Position numbers and translations under genes: made by a program
From: Acinetobacter geminorum
GTDB taxonomy: Bacteria > Pseudomonadota > Gammaproteobacteria > Pseudomonadales > Moraxellaceae
Length of the DNA stretch: 64,000 nt
Direction: 5' to 3'
Assembly: GCF_013009345.1 (NCBI RefSeq)
Contig: NZ_JABELE010000005.1
Location: 77,149 to 141,148, forward strand
Notes under the pieces: model-generated
Seen by the model: only the letters and a program-made list of their open reading frames with translations
Database searches by the model: none
What the model was told of the DNA's origin: nothing
Shown: piece by piece, positions 45,719 through 52,764 of the stretch
Layout: every line of letters starts with the position of its first letter
How positions within the stretch are numbered: position 1 is the first letter of the stretch

Positions 45719-47179
45719 ATGAGCGAAACACATGCTCCTGAAAAACTCCAGCGTAAGCTTGGGGCTCGTCATCTGAATATGATCGCCATTGGTGGTTCCA
45801 TTGGTACAGGCCTCTTCCTTGCTTCTGGATCAACAATTGCAAATGCTGGTCCCGGTGGAGCGCTACTCGCGTACTCTCTGATTGGTATTATGATTTACTT
45901 CTTAATGACCAGCTTAGGCGAGCTTGCAACTCATACACCAACATCTGGCGCCTTTTTTACTTATGGCAGTCGTTATGTCGAAGAAGGCTTTGGTTTCGCT
46001 CTAGGCTGGAACTATTGGTATAACTGGGCAATTACAGTTGCATTCGAACTTGTTGCAGTCCAGTTTATTATGAAGTTCTGGTTCCCTGATATTCCGGGGT
46101 TCTATTGGAGTGCTCTATTCCTTGCCGTTATTTTTATGATTAACGCAATGACAGTAAAGGGATTTGGTGAAAGCGAATTCTGGTTCTCAATGGTAAAAGT
46201 GATTGCGATTGTTGCATTTATTATTATTGGCTTAGCCATGATCATTAAGATTATGCTAACCCCTGGTGTGGCAACTTTTGGGAACTGGACTTACAAAGAG
46301 GCACCTTTTGTAGGCGGTTTACAAGCCATGATTGGTGTAGCAATGATTGCAGGATTCTCTTTCCAAGGCACGGAAATGGTTGGGGTTGCTGCTGGCGAAT
46401 CAAAAGATCCAAAGAAGACAATTCCACTTGCAATCAAACAGATTTTCTGGCGAATCTTATTATTCTATATCCTATGTATTTTCATTATCGGCACTCTGAT
46501 TGCCTATGATGATCCAAATTTATTGCAAGCAGCTGCCACTGAAGATATCGCACTTTCTCCGTTTACATTGCTTTATGAAAGAGTAGGCTTTGCTTTCGCT
46601 GCGGGGTTAATGAATGCTGTCATTCTTACCGCTATTTTATCAGCAGGTAATTCAGGCATGTATTCTTCAACTCGCATGTTGTTTAAAATGGCTCAAGAAG
46701 GCCGTGCACCAAAGTGGTTTGCAAAACTCGATGGTCGTGGCGTTCCGATGAATGCACTCTATGCCACCACATTTATTGCCGCTTTTTGCTTCTTGACGAC
46801 TTTTATTGGAGAAAAGCAAGTATTTAACTGGCTACTCAATATGTCTGGTATGTGTGGTTTTATTGTTTGGTTAGGAATTGCGATTTCACACTATCGTTTC
46901 CGTAAAGGATATATTGCTCAAGGCTATAAATTAGAAGATTTAGCATATCGTGCCAAATTTTTCCCATTTGCACCTTGGTTTGCATTTATTCTCTGTTCAA
47001 TCATCATCTTAGGGCAGAACTATCAAGCCATTTTAGGTGGAAAAATCGATTGGTTAGGCTTACTTTCAACTTATATTAGCTTGCCATTGTTCTTGATCAT
47101 TTGGTTAGGTTATAAGTGGAAAAATAAAACCAAATTGATTTCTTACGATCAAATGAACGTCAAACCTGAGCAAGATTAA
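45719..47179 (+). CDS. lysP: LysP-like lysine permease (APC family)
   Basis: A 486-residue amino acid/proton symporter with 12 helices. It starts MSETHAPEKLQRKLGARHLN and has the APC helix-1 motif IAIGGSIGTGLFLASGST. Much of it tracks E. coli LysP: EEGFGFALGWNYWYNWA, IGVAMIAGFSFQGTEMVGVA, VILTAILSAGNSGMYSSTRM and the C-terminal LPLFLIIWLGYKWK. Lysine as substrate is inferred from this similarity. In E. coli LysP also restrains the CadC regulator. Confidence 0.85.
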   Translation: MSETHAPEKLQRKLGARHLNMIAIGGSIGTGLFLASGSTIANAGPGGALLAYSLIGIMIYFLMTSLGELATHTPTSGAFFTYGSRYVEEGFGFALGWNYWYNWAITVAFELVAVQFIMKFWFPDIPGFYWSALFLAVIFMINAMTVKGFGESEFWFSMVKVIAIVAFIIIGLAMIIKIMLTPGVATFGNWTYKEAPFVGGLQAMIGVAMIAGFSFQGTEMVGVAAGESKDPKKTIPLAIKQIFWRILLFYILCIFIIGTLIAYDDPNLLQAAATEDIALSPFTLLYERVGFAFAAGLMNAVILTAILSAGNSGMYSSTRMLFKMAQEGRAPKWFAKLDGRGVPMNALYATTFIAAFCFLTTFIGEKQVFNWLLNMSGMCGFIVWLGIAISHYRFRKGYIAQGYKLEDLAYRAKFFPFAPWFAFILCSIIILGQNYQAILGGKIDWLGLLSTYISLPLFLIIWLGYKWKNKTKLISYDQMNVKPEQD

Positions 47180-47195
47180 AACTCGTCATTAAAGT

Positions 47196-47227
47196 AAATC
47201 AAAGATCAAAAGCTTGATCTTTGATTT
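47196..47227 (+). terminator. lysP terminator
   Basis: A perfect 14-bp stem (47196-47209 with 47214-47227) with loop AAGC. It ends in only a short TTT, so it may be inefficient and let transcripts run into the rtcB leader. Confidence 0.65.
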
Positions 47228-47268
47228 AAAAAGCGTAAAATGCCGTTCAGATTTTCAACGGCGCTTTT
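47228..47268 (+). other. Hairpin upstream of the 9-codon ORF
   Basis: GCCGTT (47242-47247) pairs with AACGGC (47257-47262), enclosed by AAAAGC/GCTTTT with a bulge on the left arm. It directly precedes the strong ribosome-binding site of the short ORF and could affect its translation or RNA stability. Confidence 0.4.
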
Positions 47269-47284
47269 AAATAAGGAGGACATC

Positions 47285-47314
47285 ATGCCATTAGTACAAG
47301 GTAAAACAGATTAA
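47285..47314 (+). CDS. Nine-codon leader ORF upstream of rtcB
   Basis: ATG at 47285 follows a near-perfect ribosome-binding site AAGGAGGA (47273-47280). The frame encodes only MPLVQGKTD before TAA. A start signal this good on such a short frame suggests either a leader peptide whose translation is sensed, or the remnant of a lost gene. Other bacterial proteins of the tautomerase family start MPLVQ, which keeps the remnant idea open. There is no evidence of translation beyond the Shine-Dalgarno sequence. Confidence 0.45.
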   Translation: MPLVQGKTD

Positions 47315-47318
47315 ATAA

Positions 47319-47336
47319 TTTGGCACGATGTCAGCT
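47319..47336 (+). promoter_or_regulatory. Putative sigma-54 promoter of rtcB
   Basis: TTTGGCACGATGTCAGCT has the -24 element TTGGCACG and the invariant GG-N10-GC spacing (GG 47322-47323, GC 47334-47335). The -12 part (CAGCT) is weaker than TTGCW. A start would fall near 47347, about 97 bases before rtcB. E. coli rtcBA is transcribed from a sigma-54 promoter under RtcR; no rtcR is in this window. Confidence 0.55.
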
Positions 47337-47338
47337 CA

Positions 47339-47371
47339 CGGACAAGTGTACAAATTCACACCACTTGTCCG
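47339..47371 (+). repeat. 10-bp inverted repeat in the rtcB leader
   Basis: CGGACAAGTG (47339-47348) and CACTTGTCCG (47362-47371) are perfect inverted repeats, 13 bases apart. A third copy of the core, CGGACAA, occurs at 47421-47427, so the right arm can pair with either. If transcription starts at the sigma-54 site the left arm is mostly untranscribed and the repeat would act as DNA; if it starts upstream it can fold in RNA. Confidence 0.7.
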
Positions 47372-47411
47372 AATGCTTAAACTTAGAACCTAGCATTCGC
47401 TAGGTTTTTTT
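47370..47411 (+). promoter_or_regulatory. Terminator/antiterminator pair upstream of rtcB
   Basis: The terminator is AACCTAGC/GCTAGGTT (47387-47394 with 47399-47406, loop ATTC) followed by seven T residues, 33 bases before the rtcB ATG. A competing stem CGAATGCT/AGCATTCG (47370-47377 with 47392-47399) uses the same bases, so the two exclude each other. This is the layout of a transcription attenuator. The trigger is unknown. Confidence 0.6.
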
Positions 47412-47443
47412 ATGCCTACTCGGACAAAAATAAGAGAAAAATT

Positions 47444-48649
47444 ATGGGCATACAAAAAATATTAAACGAAGAGGCACTCTATGGTGTCCCTGTTAAAATT
47501 TTCACTCAAGATATAGATAGTGAAAGTATAGAACAACTCAAGAAAATGGCTCAGCTGCAATTTATCTATTCTCACATTGCAGTTATGCCTGATGTGCATG
47601 TGGGCAAAGGTGCTACTGTAGGTAGTGTTATTCCTACTAAACACGCCATTATTCCTGCTGCTGTAGGAGTTGACATTGGATGTGGGATGAATGCAATTCG
47701 CTTGAGTTTAAAGGCTTCACAATTACCTGATAACTTAAGTCGTTTGCGTGATGCAATTGAACGTAAAGTCCCTGTTGGCTTTGCTTTGCATAAACAAGTC
47801 AAAGCGAAAGCTTCTAGCATTATTCCACTTGAAAAACGCTTAGAACCAATTATCAAAAAGCATCCTGGTCTTGTCCGAATGCTTCGACAATTTGATGCAA
47901 CATGGCAAAAGCAACTTGGGACTTTGGGTGGTGGTAATCACTTTATAGAGTTATGTATTGATGAGAATCAAGACGTATGGGTAATGCTACATTCAGGTAG
48001 CAGAGGGCTTGGTAATGTTATTGGTACTTACTTTATTGAGTTAGCCAAAAAAGAAGCTCAGCATCGCTTTGGCCATGTTCCTGATAAAGACTTAAGTTAT
48101 TTTGCTGAAGGCTCAAAAAGTTTTGATGATTATGTAGAAGCTGTAGAGTGGGCACAAGAATATGCTTTTGAAAACCGCAAAGAGATGATGCGATTAATTT
48201 TAGAAGCGATCCGCCCTATTCTCCCTTCTTTTCAAATGACAAAAGAAGGGATTAATTGTCATCATAATTATGTAAGCCGTGAAACACATTTTGGCGAAAA
48301 CTTATTGATTACCCGAAAAGGTGCAATTAGAGCAGGCTTAGATGAACTAGGTATTATTCCTGGTTCAATGGGAGCACGATCTTATATTGTTAAAGGCAAA
48401 GCAAATCCTGAATCATTTTGTTCTTGTTCCCATGGAGCTGGCCGCAAGATGAGCAGAAGCAAAGCAAAAATTCTTTTTAATCAGCAGGATCTTATTGAAC
48501 AAACTCAAGGTATTGAGTGCCGTAAAGACAGCGGAGTAGTAGATGAAATCCCAAGTGCTTATAAAGATATTGATGAAGTCATAGCAAATCAGATTGACCT
48601 CATTGAAGTTATTCACACTCTTAAACAAGTTTTATGTATTAAAGGTTAA
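47444..48649 (+). CDS. rtcB: RtcB RNA ligase
   Basis: A 401-residue GTP- and Mn-dependent ligase that joins 2',3'-cyclic-phosphate (or 3'-phosphate) and 5'-OH RNA ends, as in tRNA and rRNA repair. It closely follows E. coli RtcB as I recall it: IAVMPDVHVGKGATVGSVIP, VGVDIGCGMN with metal-binding Cys80, GGGNHFIELC, LHSGSRGLGN, INCHHNYV, and CSCSHGAGRKMSR with the GMP-accepting His330. It is the classical RtcB type rather than the PrfH-linked RtcB2. No rtcA, rtcR or archease gene is adjacent. Expression seems tightly gated by the leader described upstream. Confidence 0.95.
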   Translation: MGIQKILNEEALYGVPVKIFTQDIDSESIEQLKKMAQLQFIYSHIAVMPDVHVGKGATVGSVIPTKHAIIPAAVGVDIGCGMNAIRLSLKASQLPDNLSRLRDAIERKVPVGFALHKQVKAKASSIIPLEKRLEPIIKKHPGLVRMLRQFDATWQKQLGTLGGGNHFIELCIDENQDVWVMLHSGSRGLGNVIGTYFIELAKKEAQHRFGHVPDKDLSYFAEGSKSFDDYVEAVEWAQEYAFENRKEMMRLILEAIRPILPSFQMTKEGINCHHNYVSRETHFGENLLITRKGAIRAGLDELGIIPGSMGARSYIVKGKANPESFCSCSHGAGRKMSRSKAKILFNQQDLIEQTQGIECRKDSGVVDEIPSAYKDIDEVIANQIDLIEVIHTLKQVLCIKG

Positions 48650-48652
48650 AGC

Positions 48653-48811
48653 ATGAAAATTAAAGAAATGCCAAAGATCAAAGTCCGTAATCAAGTAGCT
48701 CTATCCCCTTTACTACACAAAGGTGGTATGCACGAAACGGAAAAACCTCGTGCTCAACATCGCAGAGATAGACAAGACACTAAACAGCAATTGAGAAAAG
48801 GTGATTGGTAA
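48653..48811 (+). CDS. Small basic protein downstream of rtcB
   Basis: A 52-residue, strongly basic protein starting three bases after the rtcB stop, so it is certainly in the same transcript. It reads VALSPLLHKGGMHETEKPR then AQHRRDRQDTKQQLRKGDW at the end. I recall other short gammaproteobacterial proteins with an N-x-x-A-x-SP-x-x-x-KGG-x-H pattern and Arg/Lys-rich tails; their function is unknown. RNA or ribosome binding is a reasonable guess from charge and neighbour, not shown. The coding signal (frame, basic pattern, spacing) is good. Confidence 0.7.
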   Translation: MKIKEMPKIKVRNQVALSPLLHKGGMHETEKPRAQHRRDRQDTKQQLRKGDW

Positions 48812-48883
48812 ATAATTTAAACCAAGATCGAAAGTAATTATTAAGGAGACATAGAAATGACTCAATATTTTAAAAATTGCAAT

Positions 48884-48915
48884 AAAAAAAGCGACTCTAA
48901 CGAGTCGCTTTTTTA
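48884..48915. terminator. ompA terminator, bidirectional
   Basis: AAAAAAGCGACTC and GAGTCGCTTTTTT pair around a short loop. It lies just past the ompA stop on the minus strand and also downstream of the rtcB unit on the plus strand. Confidence 0.92.
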
Positions 48916-48932
48916 CTGTTCAAAAACTCAAA

Positions 48933-49958
48933 TTATTGAGCTTGTTGACCAGGTTGAACAACTACAGTACGGCTACCAGTGATTGTCGCGAATACACGAC
49001 GGTTCATAGCACGACCTTCTTTAGTTTTGTTGTCAGCAATCGGTTGATCCCAAGCGAAACCTTGAGTAGACAAACGAGATGCATCAACGTTGTATTCGTT
49101 TACAAGAGCTGATTTAACAGAGTTAGCACGAGCTAAAGATAAACGTTCGTTCAACTTACGTGGACCAGTGTTATCTGTGTGACCTTCGATACGTGCAGTA
49201 GCGTTAGGGTATTCAGTTAACTTCTCAGCAACTTTAGCGATTTCTGGTTTGTATTGGTCTTTGATGTTTGATTTGTTAGTATCAAAGAACACACGAAGTT
49301 CCATGTTAAGGTCTTCAGTTAACTCTTGTGGTTGTGGAGCAACTGGAGTTGGTTCAACTGGAGCAACTTCTACTACAGGAGCAGCAGGCTTCAAGTGACC
49401 ACCAAGAACTACGTTCAAACCAGCAAGAGCTGTATAACGCCAGTATTTCTCATCAAAATCATAAGTACCACGAGCTTCTGTACGAAGTGATAATGCATCA
49501 TTCAAACGATAGAAAGCACCTACACCGGCATTACCGATAGTATCTTTCTTGTCTTCATAGATACCATCAAACTCAGTTTTAGTTTGACCTGCACCTAATA
49601 ATACATACGGCTTGAATTTGCTGTCGTAGTTTTTAGTGATTAAATCTGAGGTAGCGTAGAAGTTACCAGCAATAGTTTTTTGCTTATATTCAGAACCAGC
49701 TACGCCAGTACCTTCAAGATCACCTTTAACTTGGTTATATTCAGCTTCGAAACCTAACCAAGGAGTTAATTCAACACCTAGTGCAGCACCAACGAATAAA
49801 TCATCTTGTAATTCAGCATGACTTGTTAATTTATCGTTGTTGTGTTCACTATCCTGCCAAGTATAACCTACTAGTAAAGGAGTAACAGTTACGCCCGCAT
49901 TAGCAGCAGCTAATGGAGCAGCGACAAGCATAGCAAGTGCAATACGACTCAATTTCAT
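48933..49958 (-). CDS. ompA: OmpA outer-membrane protein
   Basis: A 341-residue porin/structural protein. Start 49958 follows GGAGG; the frame is open further to 49991 but the signal peptide MKLSRIALAMLVAAPLAAANA begins here. It has an eight-stranded N-terminal barrel (to about 185), a Pro-rich hinge (VEPTPVAPQPQ), and an OmpA-like peptidoglycan-binding domain with FDTNKSNIKDQYKPEIA and ARIEGHTDNTGPRKLNERLS. The C-terminal domain matches A. baumannii OmpA as I recall it, but external loops differ and the tail is shorter (ends QPGQQAQ), suggesting a sister species. Confidence 0.96.
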   Translation of the reverse strand: MKLSRIALAMLVAAPLAAANAGVTVTPLLVGYTWQDSEHNNDKLTSHAELQDDLFVGAALGVELTPWLGFEAEYNQVKGDLEGTGVAGSEYKQKTIAGNFYATSDLITKNYDSKFKPYVLLGAGQTKTEFDGIYEDKKDTIGNAGVGAFYRLNDALSLRTEARGTYDFDEKYWRYTALAGLNVVLGGHLKPAAPVVEVAPVEPTPVAPQPQELTEDLNMELRVFFDTNKSNIKDQYKPEIAKVAEKLTEYPNATARIEGHTDNTGPRKLNERLSLARANSVKSALVNEYNVDASRLSTQGFAWDQPIADNKTKEGRAMNRRVFATITGSRTVVVQPGQQAQ

Positions 49959-50337
49959 GGATATCCTCCAGAGATAACAATTGTTGTTCAAGCTCAGCCT
50001 AAATTTATTGGCCCCTGAGATATTTTTACCCCAGTATTATTTTTAAGCTATTCACATTTGAATCATACAAACACTTGATAGACTTTCCAAGTGCTTGATA
50101 ATTTTAATCAAGTAAATTATTGACAAAATTACTTACAATTTCCGTTGTAATTCGGTAATTTTTCACTCAACTAGCAAATATGAACAGCTTCTTTGTTTCG
50201 CTTACGGTGATTTTACCAGTATTCTAGCATCCTGATAACCTTTATTTAATTTTGTGTTTCCTCACTATAAAAATCATTATAAATCATTGATAGAAAACAT
50301 AAAATCAAAATATTTCTTTATATATTAAGGAATTTTA
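49959..50337. other. Intergenic region between ompA and the fimT-like gene
   Basis: 379 bp, AT-rich, with no credible gene. It holds the ompA ribosome-binding site, a roughly 97-base ompA leader, the ompA promoter at 50062-50090 and overlapping inverted repeats (CACTTG/CAAGTG; CTTGAT/ATCAAG) at about 50073-50117. I could not assign a promoter for the fimT-like gene. Confidence 0.6.
50062..50090 (-). promoter_or_regulatory. Sigma-70 promoter of ompA
   Basis: On the minus strand TTGGAA (50090-50085), a 17-base spacer and TATGAT (50067-50062) form a good -35/-10 pair. The predicted start is near 50055, giving a leader of about 97 bases. Confidence 0.65.
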
Positions 50338-50853
50338 ATGTTTAAATCTCCCGGTTTCACGTTGGTGGAACTCGCTATAACGCTCGCAATTTTTATGATT
50401 ATGGTCGCTATAGCGCTACCTTTATACCATCAATTTATGGCTTCTGTAGAATTAAAAAATTCCTCTCGACTACTCACAATTCATATACAAAAAGCCAAAT
50501 ACGACGCAATTCTACGACATAAGAGTGTCGTACTTTGCCCAAGTGTTGATTTGTCTACATGTAATAGCAACTGGGATACAAGTCTTATAAGCTTTGTAGA
50601 CACGAATCAGAATCTACAAAGAGAAAATAATGAAGAAATATTAACCAACATTGAACTTGACCATCATTATGGTTCTTTAAAATTTCAAAAATTTGGAAAA
50701 AAATTAAATAGTATTGTATTTCAGGGCGACACAGGACTCCCACGTGAATCTAACGGTACTTTTACTTATTGTTCTTATAATCAGCTTAAAAACTTTAAAT
50801 TAGTCCTCAGTAAAATGGGACACACGCGTTTAGAAGACATTAAAAATTGTTAG
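50338..50853 (+). CDS. fimT: FimT/GspH-like minor type IV prepilin
   Basis: A 171-residue prepilin. The class III leader is MFKSPG followed by FTLVELAITLAIFMIM, with Gly-1, Phe+1 and Glu+5 as PilD cleavage requires. The globular part has four Cys (67, 75, 145, 171), likely two disulfides. Near the C-terminus it has GHTR (about 161-164), close to the GRxR motif used by FimT for DNA binding in Legionella. It stands alone, far from the pilV/W/X-type minor pilin cluster. The alternative is FimU-like; FimT is favoured by its orphan position. Confidence 0.72.
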   Translation: MFKSPGFTLVELAITLAIFMIMVAIALPLYHQFMASVELKNSSRLLTIHIQKAKYDAILRHKSVVLCPSVDLSTCNSNWDTSLISFVDTNQNLQRENNEEILTNIELDHHYGSLKFQKFGKKLNSIVFQGDTGLPRESNGTFTYCSYNQLKNFKLVLSKMGHTRLEDIKNC

Positions 50854-50961
50854 AACTCTACAGTCTAATGCAGAAGATATCTCTCTTTAATTTTTGCAAT
50901 ATACTGCCTAGGTTTTAAACATTTCTTATTTTGAGATTAAGAACAATCGGAGATTACAACA

Positions 50962-52137
50962 ATGACTGACATCGTAATTGTGAATGGTGCTCGTACTGCC
51001 ATGGGTGGTTTTCAAGGATCACTATCAGGACTTACAGCGCCTGAGTTAGGTGCTGTAACGATTAAAGAAGCTATCGCACGAGCAGGTTTACAGCCTACTG
51101 ATGTCGAAGAAGTTATTATGGGCTGTGTTCTTCCTGCTGGCCTAAAACAAGGCCCTGCTCGTCAAGCAATGCGTAAAGCTGGCTTACCAGATTCTACAGG
51201 TGCTGTAACGATTAACAAGCTGTGTGGCTCTGGCATGAAAGCTGTTATGCAAGCCGCTGATATGATTAAAGCAGGTAGTGCTGAAGTTGTTGTTGCTGGC
51301 GGTATGGAGTCTATGACAAATGCACCTTATGTTTTACCAAAAGCACGAGCTGGCTACCGTATGGGCCATGGTGAAATTAAAGATCATATGTTCTTTGACG
51401 GGCTTGAAGATGCTGAAACGGGGCGTTTAATGGGTTCGTTTGCTCAAGATATGGCCAATACTCGTGGCTATACACGTGAACAAATGGATGACTTTGCGAT
51501 TCGCTCTTTGAAACGTGCTCAAACAGCAATTACTGAAGGCTATTTCAAAGATGAAATCGTTCCAGTTACCGTACCTAGTCGTAAAGGTGACGTCGTTGTT
51601 GATCAGGATGAACAACCTTTAAATGCTAAAATTGATAAAATTCCTTCACTCAAACCAGCTTTTGCAAAAGACGGTACAATTACCGCGGCGAATGCAAGTT
51701 CTATTTCGGATGGTGCGTCTGCATTGGTATTAACTTCAAGTGAAGTTGCAGCACAGCGCAGTTTACAACCACTTGCGAAAATTATCGCGACAGCTTCAAA
51801 CTCTCAGCATCCTTCAGAATTTACGATCGCTCCAGTTGGTGCTATTGAAAAAGTTCTTAAAAAAGCGGGATGGAATGCTCAAGACGTCGATCTTTGGGAA
51901 ATTAACGAAGCTTTTGCTATGGTTACAATGTGTCCAATTGATGATTTCAAACTTGATGCTGAGAAAGTGAATATTAATGGTGGTGCTTGCGCCCTAGGTC
52001 ATCCAGTAGGTTCTACGGGTTCTCGTATTATTCTTACTCTTATTCACGCACTCAAACGTACTGGCGGTAAAAAAGGTATTGCTGCACTCTGTATCGGTGG
52101 TGGTGAGGCAACAGCGGTTGCAATTGAACTCATTTAA
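50962..52137 (+). CDS. Acetyl-CoA C-acetyltransferase (biosynthetic-type thiolase)
   Basis: A 391-residue thiolase. The nucleophile Cys is in NKLCGSGMKAVMQAADMI (about residue 87), ESMTNAPYVLPKAR follows, and the C-terminal catalytic set is INEAFA, GGACALGHPVGSTGSRI (His) and LCIGGGEATA (Cys). It condenses or cleaves acetoacetyl-CoA (AtoB/PhaA type). It is monocistronic, ending in a strong UUCG-loop terminator. Direction of use (ketone-body breakdown versus synthesis) is not determined. Confidence 0.93.
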   Translation: MTDIVIVNGARTAMGGFQGSLSGLTAPELGAVTIKEAIARAGLQPTDVEEVIMGCVLPAGLKQGPARQAMRKAGLPDSTGAVTINKLCGSGMKAVMQAADMIKAGSAEVVVAGGMESMTNAPYVLPKARAGYRMGHGEIKDHMFFDGLEDAETGRLMGSFAQDMANTRGYTREQMDDFAIRSLKRAQTAITEGYFKDEIVPVTVPSRKGDVVVDQDEQPLNAKIDKIPSLKPAFAKDGTITAANASSISDGASALVLTSSEVAAQRSLQPLAKIIATASNSQHPSEFTIAPVGAIEKVLKKAGWNAQDVDLWEINEAFAMVTMCPIDDFKLDAEKVNINGGACALGHPVGSTGSRIILTLIHALKRTGGKKGIAALCIGGGEATAVAIELI

Positions 52138-52155
52138 TCCAGACTCATTATTTTT

Positions 52156-52182
52156 AAATCCCACTTCGGTGGGATTTTTTAT
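52156..52182 (+). terminator. Thiolase terminator
   Basis: AAATCCCAC and GTGGGATTT pair around a stable TTCG loop, followed by TTT. Confidence 0.93.
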
Positions 52183-52266
52183 GAAAAAACTACAAAAAAT
52201 GACCCACAAAATCACTTTTAAGTTTTAACTTATTCCTTTAAACGAAAACAACAATGGACAATAACA

Positions 52267-52710
52267 ATGCAACTCAATCACTATCTCAATTTCCAAGGTC
52301 AGGCAGAGCAAGCTTTTAATTTTTATAAGTCAGTATTTGGCGGTGAATTCGGTATGTTAAGCCGATATGGTGATATGCCACCTACCGAGGGCGTGACTCT
52401 ATCTGAAGCTGACAAAAATCTAGTTCTGCATGTGTCTCTACCAATTAATGAATACACTGTGCTTATGGCCTCGGATACTAATGATCAGTTCTGTGCCCCT
52501 AACAGCGTTTTTACCCAAGGAAATAATCACTACATCTCGATCAATCTTGAAAAAGATGAGCAAGAAAAAGCAAAACAACTTTTTGATGCTTTATCTGTTA
52601 ATGGTCAAATTGAAATGCCTTTAGAAAAAACTTTCTGGGGCGCATTGTATGGCGCTTTTACCGATCAGTTCGGTATAAAGTGGATGATTAACTGCCAGCT
52701 TGACACCTAA
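52267..52710 (+). CDS. VOC-family (PhnB/3-demethylubiquinone-like) protein
   Basis: A 147-residue vicinal-oxygen-chelate protein. It begins with the PhnB/glyoxalase-type repeat LNHYLNFQGQAEQAFNFYKS and has FGGEFGMLSRYGDMPP, then VLMASDT and FWGALYGAFTDQFGIKWMIN at the end. These proteins are often metal-binding and mostly uncharacterised. It is monocistronic and convergent with the SMR gene across a shared terminator. Confidence 0.88.
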   Translation: MQLNHYLNFQGQAEQAFNFYKSVFGGEFGMLSRYGDMPPTEGVTLSEADKNLVLHVSLPINEYTVLMASDTNDQFCAPNSVFTQGNNHYISINLEKDEQEKAKQLFDALSVNGQIEMPLEKTFWGALYGAFTDQFGIKWMINCQLDT

Positions 52711-52724
52711 TATTTTTAATATTT

Positions 52725-52764
52725 AGCCCTTATAGAAATACTTACTATTTCTATAAGGGCTTTA
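52725..52764. terminator. Bidirectional terminator between VOC and SMR genes
   Basis: A 16-bp perfect stem AGCCCTTATAGAAATA / TATTTCTATAAGGGCT (52725-52740 with 52746-52761), with T-rich flanks in both directions. It abuts the SMR stop codon. Confidence 0.88.

Noticed and set aside
47315..47415. Y-RNA or tRNA-like gene next to rtcB, as found beside Ro60-type genes
   Set aside because: There is no T-arm consensus, acceptor pairing or CCA, and no Ro60 gene nearby; the pairing fits a leader/attenuator better.
47444..48649. RtcB2 of the PrfH-linked 16S rRNA repair system
   Set aside because: There is no prfH neighbour, and the sequence aligns with classical E. coli RtcB throughout.
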